DNA of 9,450 bases from Fusobacteriales bacterium (GCA_031285605.1 JAITVW010000310.1:1-9450), one strand, 5' to 3'; shown: positions 1 through 6,765, counted from the stretch's first letter. The notes: generated by a model not told the origin, from the letters alone. Program-made: numbers and translations.

Positions 1-1391
1 CTGTATTATCGAGTGTTAATTTAAAATCATTCATTACATAGTCATTATATCCGGTTCCCATAAAATCAAAGAAACCTGTAGTTATGTCGGTAAGACCTGC
101 AAAAGCCGTTATACTTGCAGTTCCTCCGAGGGAGTCTATATACATAATATTTGACCCTGCATCCATATTGGCAGTCATATTATGTGCATTACTAAATGCT
201 CCTTTTATTGCTGTTGCTACGGTAGAAATATCCGCAAGACTGCCAACTTTTGCATAAAGCAGCATTCCCCCTGATTCCACTTTTAAAGACGAAGGAACTG
301 TTATATCGTATTTTCCCGTTACTGTCCCACCACTGTTAACATGATTATAGAAGGCTAATCCTCCTGCCTTTGCTGTAATTATATTTGATCCTGACAGATT
401 AATTGTGGAGTTATCACCGGAATACAAAGCTATTCCTCCGTTTTGTGCTGTTATATTTCCGTCAGTTATATTTGTAACTGAAGTATTTCCTTCGGAATAC
501 GCCCCTATTGAGTTTTCTGCTCCGGATATTATTTGTCCGCCGGACATTGTGAATGTTCCTGTGTTATATACACCAAGTGAGTCTTTTCCGCTGACTGTTA
601 TTGATCCACTGTTTTCTCCTGTAGAAACGGTTCCTGCGGATGCTCCGAATACTGAAATTCCCTGTGATTTCATTCCGTTTATAGTTATTGATCCGCTGTT
701 TAAAGCATGTCCGCCGTTCATTGATAAAAGAGCAGTTGCTTGTTGAAGATTACTTCCTATTGTAATTCCGGCTTTATTATTTACATATGTTAATTTACCG
801 CCAAGACTATTTTTGTCATTGGCAAGCATTACAATATTGTCTGTTGCTGTATTAACAACATTAGTATTATCAATAGTTATATTTTTGTTCAGAGCTACAC
901 CGTATTTATCATTTCGTATTAAAACACTGTTTTGGGCGTTATCTCCAAATCCCAGACTCTGTATATGTGTATTGTTTAATTCTATTTCACCTGTTGTTGT
1001 TGTAACAAAATTTTCATTTCTTAAAATTCCTACTCCTTTTGTTCCGTCAACTAAAATTCTCAGGTTTCTTATATTTCCGATTATATCAGAACTGTTTGAA
1101 GCTGCGAGACCTTGTACTCCTGCAACTAATGTTGATCCTGTTATTCTTTTGGAAAGTGAAATTCCTACATTTTCTGTCCCGGCTACTTTTATTACACCGC
1201 CTGATCCGTCTATCAGGGTTTCGTCAAAATATTTAGTTCCATTTGTCTGATTGTCAAATACTGTAGGAACTCTTAATCCATAATTATGCTGTCCGTTTAC
1301 ATCAATATTTCCTATTCCCACATAAATTGTCAGCGGTCTTTCGGCAGCGCTGTAAGAATACTGTGCAAAATCTATTCCTATACTGTCTTCA
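1..1391 (-). pseudogene. Autotransporter passenger continuation in a shifted frame, partial (runs off left edge)
   Basis: Reading the minus strand with codons on plus-strand triplets that start at 2, 5, 8 and so on gives an open frame from 1462 down to 2, about 464 codons below the upstream stop, with no stop codon. It begins IIINSEDSIGIDFAQYSYS and keeps passenger character to the edge. Rung-like units recur: SGSITINGMKSQGISVFG near 695, SGSITVSGKDSLGVYN near 610, GQIISGAENSIGAYS near 540 and DGNITAQNGGIALYSG near 463. Such units are typical of right-handed beta-helix passengers. The frame has no start codon of its own near its beginning (the first Met is at about 829), so it cannot be an independent gene. 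It is the downstream half of the gene starting at 2738. The translocating barrel would lie left of the window. Whether it is a mutation, a phase-off allele or a sequence error cannot be decided here. Confidence 0.82.
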
Positions 1392-2738
1392 CTATTTATT
1401 ATTATTTTCCAGTGTTGACTCTTCCAGCGGTTTTCTGCTTGTACTTGTGTATGCGTATCGTTCTATCATAGCAGTCATTCCAAAAAGATTTTTTCCGCTT
1501 TTTAATGTAATAACTCCGTTATTTATTGCTTTTGCAGGAAGTGCATCATAAGACTGATACTCTATACCCACTGTCATATGTCCGTCTGTTCTTCCATATA
1601 AATCTATATTTGATCCTGCAGTTATTTCAAAAACAGTATTCAGGGTTTTTGCCCCGTAAGCATGATTTACACTTACAAATCTTGTAGTATTTGGTGAACT
1701 TACAGTAGTTTCATTTCTGAACTCCCAATTTCCGCTTATTGTATAGGATCCTGCCAATGCATTCAAAAATGTATGTTTGTAATTACTGGTAACAGTACCT
1801 GCAGCCTGTGTTCCGCTGCTGCTTGTCGAATCATTATATCCGTTCCAGTTAAAACCGACACCTGAAATATCAAAATTGGTATCTCTTACTTTAACAACTG
1901 TTGTTCCTCCACCTACAGGATTGGCAGAAGCATTTCCCAAAATATTATTTTCTACATTTACTCCTAACGCTGCACCTTGTGAAAATCCGGTTGATATTTT
2001 GTCCAATGCCGGAGGAGTGAAAGTTGTCGGAATTGCAATTACAGGATTTACAGGATTAAAACCACTGACAACCACTGTACTGATAGACGGCGATGTTATT
2101 GTTACCGGTAATGGTGTAGTCGGTGCGACTATTGTCGGTATCGAGAATGACACCAGCGGCGGTAATATCGGAGTTATTGCACTTACTGCGGGGCTGGCAG
2201 GAGATATTGGTGTCACCATAGGCATTGAAGGTTTTGATACCCCCAGTGATATCGGCTGTCTGCCCGGCTCTCTTACCTGTACTGTTACACCAAGATCTAT
2301 TTCTTTCGGCTGCTGTAATTGTTGATGTGGTTTTCCCATTAACCCGTTTATACTTCCGCTTGTCATTACATAATTTCCGTCAGCATCATAGTATCCTGAA
2401 ACTTTTGAATGATAGGCTGCGTTTTCTTTAGTATTATCTCTTCCCTCACTGTATTCATCATAAAATCCTGTGAAAAATATCTGCCATTCCAGATATTCAG
2501 GCTTTACTATATAATCTCCCTGTAAATACAAATCCTTTAATTCTTTATTTTTTGACTTGAGTATTTTTTCAATTATTTGATAATTTTTTTCATTACTCTT
2601 CCCTTGCACTGTATTCTTTATTATTTTAGTATACATTTTTTCTGTTTTTAGTGCAGGAGCTCCTGTATTTGCTGCATAAGACGGTAATATTGCATTCATT
2701 GCCAGAAATGACATTAATAATTTTTTATTTTTTTTCAT
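1392..2738 (-). CDS. Autotransporter adhesin, N-terminal part (signal peptide, fusobacterial autotransporter N-terminal domain, early passenger); frame ends at a premature stop
   Basis: This is the secreted N-terminal part of a type V autotransporter, 448 residues in this frame. I start at Met 2738 (MKKNKK) because GGAGGG lies four bases upstream; an in-frame ATG at 2750 overlaps that ribosome binding site and is rejected. Residues 1-22 form a signal peptide (Lys-rich start, hydrophobic core, cut after SYA). Residues 34-115 (with LYLQGDYIVKPEYLEWQ, then FFTGFYDEYSEG) match the helical N-terminal domain shared by autotransporters of Fusobacterium, Leptotrichia and Sebaldella. Residues 145-245 are rich in Pro, Val and Thr and look like a linker. 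From about 280 the Gly/Asn/Ser/Thr-rich beta-helix passenger begins. The frame stops at TAG followed directly by TGA, but the passenger continues in another frame (next entry), so this is the first half of a frameshifted gene. No beta-barrel is present in the window. The family assignment is firm; whether the gene is active is unknown. Confidence 0.87.
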   Translation of the reverse strand: MKKNKKLLMSFLAMNAILPSYAANTGAPALKTEKMYTKIIKNTVQGKSNEKNYQIIEKILKSKNKELKDLYLQGDYIVKPEYLEWQIFFTGFYDEYSEGRDNTKENAAYHSKVSGYYDADGNYVMTSGSINGLMGKPHQQLQQPKEIDLGVTVQVREPGRQPISLGVSKPSMPMVTPISPASPAVSAITPILPPLVSFSIPTIVAPTTPLPVTITSPSISTVVVSGFNPVNPVIAIPTTFTPPALDKISTGFSQGAALGVNVENNILGNASANPVGGGTTVVKVRDTNFDISGVGFNWNGYNDSTSSSGTQAAGTVTSNYKHTFLNALAGSYTISGNWEFRNETTVSSPNTTRFVSVNHAYGAKTLNTVFEITAGSNIDLYGRTDGHMTVGIEYQSYDALPAKAINNGVITLKSGKNLFGMTAMIERYAYTSTSRKPLEESTLENNNK

Positions 2739-2749
2739 TGTTCCCTCCA
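2735..2749 (-). promoter_or_regulatory. Ribosome binding site fixing the autotransporter start
   Basis: On the minus strand GGAGGG lies four bases before the ATG at 2738. It partly overlaps the upstream in-frame ATG at 2750, so initiation at 2738 is the sensible choice and yields a canonical signal peptide. Confidence 0.7.
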
Positions 2750-3133
2750 TGTTAATATATATGATTTTCTATTTTGTACTGCTTGATTTTAAAAAAGCAG
2801 ATTTCTTATTTTCTGTATTCAGTGTTTTTTATTTCTATATTTGTTAATAAATACAGAATATTTTTTTATTTTCTTCCTTTCAAATAAGTACTGAAAACTT
2901 AAAGAAATGTTACATATTGATATTTTTAGATATAGTAACGTAAATATTATACTAAATTTTATTTTTATAGTCAATTTTAATATAAATAAACTTATTCTCT
3001 CATTTTTTAAAAAATAATTATTTATGAATATTGGAATTAATTTTTTAATTAATGAAAGGCATTAAATACATTAAATATATTTTTATTTTAATTTTTTTAG
3101 ATTTATATTATTTTCTTTTAGAGAGAAGCCATT
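2739..3133 (-). other. Intergenic region and long leader upstream of the autotransporter
   Basis: This very AT-rich stretch has no credible gene. It holds the autotransporter promoter (2946-2974) and a leader of about 200 nt. Within the leader are two inverted repeats: CTGCTT at 2779-2784 with AAGCAG at 2795-2800 (10-nt loop), and TTCTGTATT at 2811-2819 with AATACAGAA at 2850-2858 (30-nt loop). Upstream of the promoter is an AT-only inverted repeat at 3036-3053 (7-bp arms, 4-nt loop), which may be chance in such AT-rich DNA. Confidence 0.5.
2946..2974 (-). promoter_or_regulatory. Sigma70-type promoter for the autotransporter
   Basis: The minus strand reads TTGACT (plus 2969-2974), a 17-base spacer, then TATAAT (plus 2946-2951). 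This is a near-consensus promoter with ideal spacing. Transcription would start near 2939, leaving a leader of about 200 nt before the start codon at 2738. Confidence 0.72.
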
Positions 3134-3158
3134 AAAAAAACAGGGAAAATCCCTGTTA
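3134..3158 (-). terminator. Rho-independent terminator after the nitronate monooxygenase gene
   Basis: An 8-bp perfect stem, AACAGGGA at 3139-3146 paired with TCCCTGTT at 3150-3157 with a 3-nt loop, is followed on the minus strand by seven T residues (plus 3134-3140). It lies about 40 nt past the stop codon of the flavoenzyme gene and separates that unit from the autotransporter promoter. Confidence 0.88.
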
Positions 3159-3196
3159 ATTATGATATTTATTAATTTTTTGATTTAAAACATTTA

Positions 3197-4282
3197 CTAT
3201 TTTGGTCCGTTTAGCAGCTCATCAATAAGTTCTTTCACAGACATCATTTTGTTAACTCTGTATCCGTTTGCTCCTGAAAAGAACAAGCCTGTTTTAAGTC
3301 TTCCAAGATATGAATCCCCAAGACTGTCAGCTATACAGTAACCGACTTTTCTGGCACCTTCTCCTCTGTTACAAGGGAAAATACAATTACTGATACATTT
3401 TATAGGTGTTTCTCCCGGTTTTAGGTTTTCTGTAAGGTGTGATCTTATTGCACGCCCGGGATATCCTACAGGAGAGCTTACTATTACCATATCTTCTTCT
3501 TTTGAATTAATAAGCATCTGCTTAAATTCATCACTGGCATCACATTCCGGAGTAGCTATAAATCTAGTACCCAGCTGAACTGCATCAGCTCCGAGAGCCA
3601 TCATTTTTTCTATATCATCTTTGTCAAATATTCCTCCTGCAGCTATTACAGGAAAGTCTCCAAGCTTGTCTCTTTCGGCTGCTACCTGTGGAAGAACAGC
3701 TTCCAGCTGATGTTCAGACGAAAATAACTCGTCTTTTTTTGCTCCTTGGTGTCCGCCGCTCCTAGGCCCTTCTACAATAACTGCATCAGGAAGACGCCCG
3801 GCAGACTGCTTCCATTTTTTGGCTATAATTCTCAAAGCTCTGTCGGATGAAACTATAGGAATAATGGCAACATCAGGATTATCTGTCACAAGGGAAGGAA
3901 GATCAAGCGGAAGTCCTGCACCTGTAACTATTATATCAGCACCGGCTTTTACGGCATCTTTCACTACTCTCTGATAATCATTAATAGCATGTAAAATATT
4001 ACAAGCCAGCGGTTTGTCACCGCATATCTTTCTTGCGTTTTTAAAAATTTCTTCAAGGGCTCTTGCAGAATAAGTATTCACAGTATCAAACGGTCTCCCG
4101 TCAATCTGTTTATCAATAAACTGCATGTTTTTGTAATAGCCGCTGCATATTGCGCTGATAGTACCAAGTCCTCCAAGTGAAGAAACAGTGCCGGCCAGCT
4201 GATCCCAGCTCACCCCTACTCCCATACCGCCCTGAATAACAGGGATATCTATATTGTATTTTCCTATACGAATTCCTTTCAT
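3197..4282 (-). CDS. Nitronate monooxygenase / 2-nitropropane dioxygenase family FMN-dependent oxidoreductase
   Basis: A 361-residue TIM-barrel flavoprotein, full length for the family, probably cytoplasmic. Visible landmarks are the N-terminal IPVIQGGMGVGVS (residues 14-26), the GGLGTISA loop (37-44), GPRSGGHQG (172-180) with the histidine at 178 where the family has its catalytic or substrate-contacting His, AAGGI (214-218), and GADAVQLGTRF (231-241), which forms the FMN phosphate-binding end. Family members oxidise nitronates such as propionate 3-nitronate, and relatives include the enoyl-ACP reductase FabK, so the true substrate cannot be fixed from sequence. The C-terminal part carries a cysteine cluster, C296-x3-C300-x3-C304, plus C316. 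AGGAGG lies four bases before the ATG at 4282. It follows the repeat-protein gene after 34 nt, probably in one transcription unit, and ends at a strong terminator. Confidence 0.88.
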   Translation of the reverse strand: MKGIRIGKYNIDIPVIQGGMGVGVSWDQLAGTVSSLGGLGTISAICSGYYKNMQFIDKQIDGRPFDTVNTYSARALEEIFKNARKICGDKPLACNILHAINDYQRVVKDAVKAGADIIVTGAGLPLDLPSLVTDNPDVAIIPIVSSDRALRIIAKKWKQSAGRLPDAVIVEGPRSGGHQGAKKDELFSSEHQLEAVLPQVAAERDKLGDFPVIAAGGIFDKDDIEKMMALGADAVQLGTRFIATPECDASDEFKQMLINSKEEDMVIVSSPVGYPGRAIRSHLTENLKPGETPIKCISNCIFPCNRGEGARKVGYCIADSLGDSYLGRLKTGLFFSGANGYRVNKMMSVKELIDELLNGPK

Positions 4283-4316
4283 TTTTCCTCCTGTTCAAAA
4301 TAATTTTTCGGATAAC

Positions 4317-4955
4317 CTAAATAAAAGGCGGAGCCCTTACAATCCTTATCTGTGTCAGTTCAAGAGAATAAAAATTCTTTTTAGACAGTATTATAAGTCT
4401 TGATAATTTTACCAGTTCCAAAAGTCTTCTTATATATTTAATCAAAAAAAACGAAGGAAAATAAAAATGATTCACAAAATGAAAATCATCAAGCTTTTCT
4501 AAAATAAATCCGGCATGTCTGTCATCAATAAGCATAATTTTTTTACCGCCAAGGACGTGGTTTTTTTTAATTAAATCAGTAATTTTGTTTGTCTTTTCAG
4601 AAAGCCAGTTTTGTTTCTCGGAAACTGCAAAATCTATATTTTTTACATATTCATCAAAATATGAATATGCCTGTCTTGATAAAGTTTTTATATTGGAATT
4701 TTCAAATTTTTCGTTTATATAATTCAGGCTGCCGTCAAAATAAGAAGACGCCTGTTTGGAAAAAGCCCTTATGTTTTTATTGAGGCTGAAATCAAAATTA
4801 AAATTATTAAACCAGCCCTGACTTTCAGCAAGAAAAATATCTATATTTTTTATCCGGTCGTCAAAATAAGAATGTGCCTGCTTAGAAAAAAACTTTACAT
4901 TCTTATTTATAATATTAGTAAAATTAAACTGAAACCGGACATTAAATTTTATCAT
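4317..4955 (-). CDS. Hypothetical protein with three internal FSKQAxSYFD repeats
   Basis: I do not recognise this 212-residue protein. It contains three copies of a 16-residue motif at 17-32 (NKNVKFFSKQAHSYFD), 59-74 (NKNIRAFSKQASSYFD) and 86-101 (NSNIKTLSRQAYSYFD). The flanking KNID and ExQxW segments are shared by copies 1 and 3. The copies start 42 and 27 residues apart, and the repeat is also visible in the DNA near 4861, 4735 and 4654. The remainder (137-212) holds GGKKIMLIDDRHAGF and a basic, hydrophobic, possibly amphipathic helix at about 165-192. There is no signal peptide and no cysteine. An in-frame TGA lies just upstream of the ATG and the next Met is residue 141, so the start is forced; the ribosome binding site (AAGGA, about 13 nt away) is weak. 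A good promoter lies about 57 nt upstream. It is probably co-transcribed with the downstream flavoenzyme gene. The last dozen residues are the least certain. Confidence 0.68.
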   Translation of the reverse strand: MIKFNVRFQFNFTNIINKNVKFFSKQAHSYFDDRIKNIDIFLAESQGWFNNFNFDFSLNKNIRAFSKQASSYFDGSLNYINEKFENSNIKTLSRQAYSYFDEYVKNIDFAVSEKQNWLSEKTNKITDLIKKNHVLGGKKIMLIDDRHAGFILEKLDDFHFVNHFYFPSFFLIKYIRRLLELVKLSRLIILSKKNFYSLELTQIRIVRAPPFI

Positions 4956-5018
4956 TGCGGATCAATATTCCTTTTATAAATTTATATGCAAAAAACATTA
5001 TGGCTGAAAATTTATCTT

Positions 5019-5047
5019 ATTGTACGACTTTAGAGCTTAAAAGTCAA
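5019..5047 (-). promoter_or_regulatory. Sigma70-type promoter for the repeat-protein / flavoenzyme unit
   Basis: The minus strand reads TTGACT (plus 5042-5047), a 17-base spacer, then TACAAT (plus 5019-5024). The start of transcription would be near 5012, giving a leader of about 57 nt before the ATG at 4955. Confidence 0.62.
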
Positions 5048-5125
5048 ATATAAATATATTTTCAATTATATAATTTGTAAATAGACTGGTATGATTACAG
5101 GAATATAAAAACATTATAGTAAGAG

Positions 5126-5162
5126 ATACAAAAAATAGTCGAAAAATAATATTTTTTTGTAT
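5126..5162. repeat. AT-rich inverted repeat
   Basis: Ten-base perfect arms, ATACAAAAAA at 5126-5135 and TTTTTTGTAT at 5153-5162, with a 17-nt loop. It lies upstream of both divergent promoters, so it is more likely a protein-binding or structural element than a terminator of either gene. AT-rich composition makes chance matches more likely. Confidence 0.4.
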
Positions 5163-5208
5163 TTATATTGTTTTAATAATGAATAAATACGCAATAAAAG
5201 AGTAGTTT

Positions 5209-5234
5209 TCTGTATATATACAGAGTCTTTTTTT
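5209..5234 (+). repeat. 16-bp perfect palindrome followed by a T-run
   Basis: TCTGTATATATACAGA (5209-5224) is a perfect palindrome followed shortly by seven T residues at 5228-5234. In RNA it could be a weak plus-strand terminator, but no plus-strand gene precedes it in the window. As DNA it is a good candidate operator for the adjacent HxlR-type regulator. Confidence 0.42.
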
Positions 5235-5286
5235 AATTTCGGTATAAAATGATTATTAACTTACTTTTTATAAGGTAATTTTTGGT

Positions 5287-5300
5287 AAAAAGTACTTTTT
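5287..5300. promoter_or_regulatory. Candidate operator palindrome upstream of the HxlR gene
   Basis: AAAAAGTACTTTTT is a 14-bp perfect palindrome about 30 nt upstream of the putative -35 box of the HxlR gene. A looser one, TTACTTT at 5261-5267 against AAGGTAA at 5272-5278, lies just before it. GTAC/TACT-type cores are reported for some HxlR-family operators; use by this protein is inference. Confidence 0.4.
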
Positions 5301-5329
5301 TTTATATATAATATACTCTTTTTATGGTA

Positions 5330-5358
5330 TTTACATTTTAACGGTAAAAATATAAAAT
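5330..5358 (+). promoter_or_regulatory. Promoter of the HxlR-type regulator gene
   Basis: TTTACA at 5330-5335, a 17-base spacer, and TAAAAT at 5353-5358. Transcription would start near 5365, leaving a leader of under 30 nt before the GTG start at 5393. Confidence 0.55.
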
Positions 5359-5392
5359 ATATTATAAGAAATGTGACTTAGGGGGGAGGGAA

Positions 5393-5689
5393 GTGATATT
5401 TATAAAAGTTCAAAAAGCATTTAAAATTCTGGGTAAAAAATGGTCAGGTCTGGTATTATACACATTATTGGAAGATCCTATGAGATTTACTGATATAAGA
5501 AAAAATATTCCCGAATTAAGCGACAGAGTATTGGCAGATCGCTTAAGAGAGCTGGAACAGCTTCAGCTTGTGAAGAGAAATGTGTATACCAGAATTCCGG
5601 TAAAAGTAGAGTATGAACTAACCAGAAAAGGAAAAGAACTTGAAAAATCAATGAGAGAAATTGAAATATGGGCAGAGGATAATCTGTGA
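5393..5689 (+). CDS. HxlR/MarR-type winged-helix transcriptional regulator
   Basis: A compact 98-residue winged-helix DNA-binding protein of the HxlR family, expected to act as a dimer. The family signature is clear: KAFKILGKKW (8-17), then LVLYTLLEDPMRFTDIRKNI (20-39), the recognition helix region ELSDRVLADRLRELEQLQLV (41-60), and the beta-wing ending VEYELTRKGKEL (72-83). In most relatives a Cys-Pro pair precedes the first helix and in several serves as a redox or electrophile sensor. Here those places are Ile4-Lys5, and the protein has no cysteine at all, so thiol sensing is excluded. The start is a GTG with a G-rich site (GGGGGGAGGG, 5381-5390) unusually close to it. No in-frame ATG lies upstream, and later Met codons would cut the fold. 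It is divergent from the repeat-protein/flavoenzyme unit, a common arrangement for a local regulator and its target; that link is inference. Confidence 0.87.
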   Translation: MIFIKVQKAFKILGKKWSGLVLYTLLEDPMRFTDIRKNIPELSDRVLADRLRELEQLQLVKRNVYTRIPVKVEYELTRKGKELEKSMREIEIWAEDNL

Positions 5690-5769
5690 TCAGGTATGTT
5701 TGTACAGATTATTATCTGTCTGTTTCTTTCGTAAGATAGAAAAACTTGATTTATATGTCAATAAGTGTG

Positions 5770-5839
5770 CTCAAAAAAACATTCAATACAAGATGAGAAC
5801 TTCAATTGAATTAGTTTTTTGAGTATATTAAATTTTTTT
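5770..5839 (+). terminator. Long imperfect stem-loop and T-run, possible terminator of the HxlR gene
   Basis: Left arms CTC plus seven A plus C (5770-5780) and ATTCAAT (5781-5787) pair with ATTGAAT (5805-5811) and GTTTTTTGAG (5814-5823). A small bulge separates the two helices and the loop is 17 nt. Eight T residues follow at 5832-5839. It lies about 80 nt past the regulator stop codon. The stem is AT-rich and the T-run is not adjacent to it, so the terminator role is tentative. Confidence 0.42.
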
Positions 5840-5852
5840 TGGGATTTCATAG

Positions 5853-5882
5853 AAAAACAGATCCCTTGTGGAAAGGGATCTG
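5853..5882 (-). terminator. Rho-independent terminator of the HAD phosphatase gene
   Basis: A 10-bp perfect stem, CAGATCCCTT at 5858-5867 paired with AAGGGATCTG at 5873-5882 with a 5-nt loop, is followed on the minus strand by TTTTT (plus 5853-5857). It lies 18 nt past the HAD stop codon. It may also stop plus-strand transcripts from the convergent regulator gene. Confidence 0.88.
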
Positions 5883-5900
5883 CTCTTTTACTATTATCAA

Positions 5901-6728
5901 CTAGATTCTATTAATAATAAACTTTTCAATGAGCTCAGCCACAGCTCCTTTGTTATTATCTGCCTTAGTTACATAACGGGCAGCTTTTTTGGCATCATCG
6001 ACAGCATTGCTTACAGCTACAGATAATCCTGCGGTTTTTAACATGGAAATATCATTATAGTTATCACCGACTGCAATAGTGTCTTTAATATCAATTCCCA
6101 AAATTTCAGCCAAAGACCGTAAACCATTGCCTTTGTCGATTCCTATGGAATTAAACTCCATGTAGCGGTTCGATGAATAGCTTATAGTACAGTTTTCAGT
6201 GAGATTCTTCATTGGTTCCTCAAGACTCATAAGATACGGAACATCAGGATTCTGAAAAAGAATCTTGTAAATCTTTTCATTTTTCAAAAAATCAACGGAA
6301 TTTTCATCCACATATACACGACTTCCGTTATAGCCGTCCATCTTTTCCTTTTCATACTGGTTTACATTAAAAACATAAACTGTATTTTTAGTGTAAACAT
6401 GCTGACAGACGTTTTTAGTAAGCCCGAAATCAAATATCTCTTTCATAATATTATAATCCAGACCGTTTGACCGAAGCAGTGTGTTTCCTTTATTTTCAGT
6501 AATAATAGCTCCATTATAGGAAATTACATACTCTCCGGGGAGATCATGTAATCCCAGCAGGGCAAGTTCATTCTGAATGGAAGTGTAACCGCGTCCTGTG
6601 GCAGGAACAAACTTTATACCGTATTTCTCTTTGGCAAGCTTGATCATTTTGAGGTTATTTTCACTGATTTCATGATTATCATTTAGTAAGGTTTCGTCCA
6701 TATCACTTACAATAAGCTTATATCCCAT
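5901..6728 (-). CDS. Cof-type HAD-superfamily phosphatase (subfamily IIB)
   Basis: A 275-residue sugar-phosphate or nucleotide phosphatase of the Cof/YidA type, cytoplasmic and magnesium-dependent. All four HAD motifs are present: SDMDETLL (residues 8-15) with nucleophile Asp9 and general acid Asp11, ATGR (43-46) with Thr44 as motif II, Lys199 in GIDKGNGL as motif III, and GDNYND (221-226) with Asp222 and Asp226 for the metal. The IIB cap domain lies between motifs II and III (about residues 85-190), and its length is usual for the family. The substrate cannot be told from sequence. AGGAG lies seven bases before the ATG. It is the last of the minus-strand genes here and is closed by a strong terminator. 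The gap to the CarD gene upstream is 151 nt with no clear terminator, so read-through from that gene is possible. Confidence 0.92.
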   Translation of the reverse strand: MGYKLIVSDMDETLLNDNHEISENNLKMIKLAKEKYGIKFVPATGRGYTSIQNELALLGLHDLPGEYVISYNGAIITENKGNTLLRSNGLDYNIMKEIFDFGLTKNVCQHVYTKNTVYVFNVNQYEKEKMDGYNGSRVYVDENSVDFLKNEKIYKILFQNPDVPYLMSLEEPMKNLTENCTISYSSNRYMEFNSIGIDKGNGLRSLAEILGIDIKDTIAVGDNYNDISMLKTAGLSVAVSNAVDDAKKAARYVTKADNNKGAVAELIEKFIINRI

Positions 6729-6752
6729 TTTGAATCTCCTTTTTTCTTTTAT

Positions 6753-6765
6753 TTACAATTTGTAA
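6753..6765. promoter_or_regulatory. Inverted repeat in the leader of the HAD gene
   Basis: TTACAATTTGTAA has 6-base perfect arms around one central base and lies 25-37 nt upstream of the HAD start codon. It could be an operator, but it is short and AT-rich, and no binding protein is implied. Confidence 0.3.

Larger units (their letters stand above)
4956..5392. other. Divergent intergenic region with several inverted repeats
   Basis: There is no credible gene in these 437 bases. It contains the minus-strand promoter at 5019-5047 and the plus-strand HxlR promoter at 5330-5358. Between them are inverted repeats at 5126-5162, 5209-5224, 5261-5278 and 5287-5300, and five GGTA words at 5241, 5274, 5284, 5326 and 5343. 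HxlR-type regulators bind short palindromes beside their own gene and a divergent neighbour, so this is the probable operator region (inference). Confidence 0.5.

Noticed and set aside
405..1551. Plus-strand open frames of 61-145 residues opposite the autotransporter
   Set aside because: They lie antisense to a clear beta-helix passenger frame, lack ribosome binding sites and have low-complexity hydrophobic content caused by the repeats on the other strand.
1876..2431. Plus-strand frames of 149 and 68 residues opposite the proline-rich linker
   Set aside because: The Gly/Val/Thr-rich translation is the mirror of the Pro/Thr/Val codons on the minus strand; the coding evidence (signal peptide, N-terminal domain) is all on the minus strand.
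2991..3120. AT-only palindromes such as ATTAATT-TTTT-AATTAAT, considered as a replication origin or attachment site
   Set aside because: No DnaA boxes, iterons, integrase gene or duplicated tRNA end; the palindromes follow from extreme AT content.
4113..4298. Minus-strand 61-residue frame overlapping the start of the flavoenzyme
   Set aside because: It overlaps a strongly supported family protein in another frame and shows no family features.
5000..5053. Short plus-strand frame MAENLSYCTTLELKSQI in the divergent gap
   Set aside because: Only 17 codons, no ribosome binding site, and it overlaps the minus-strand promoter.
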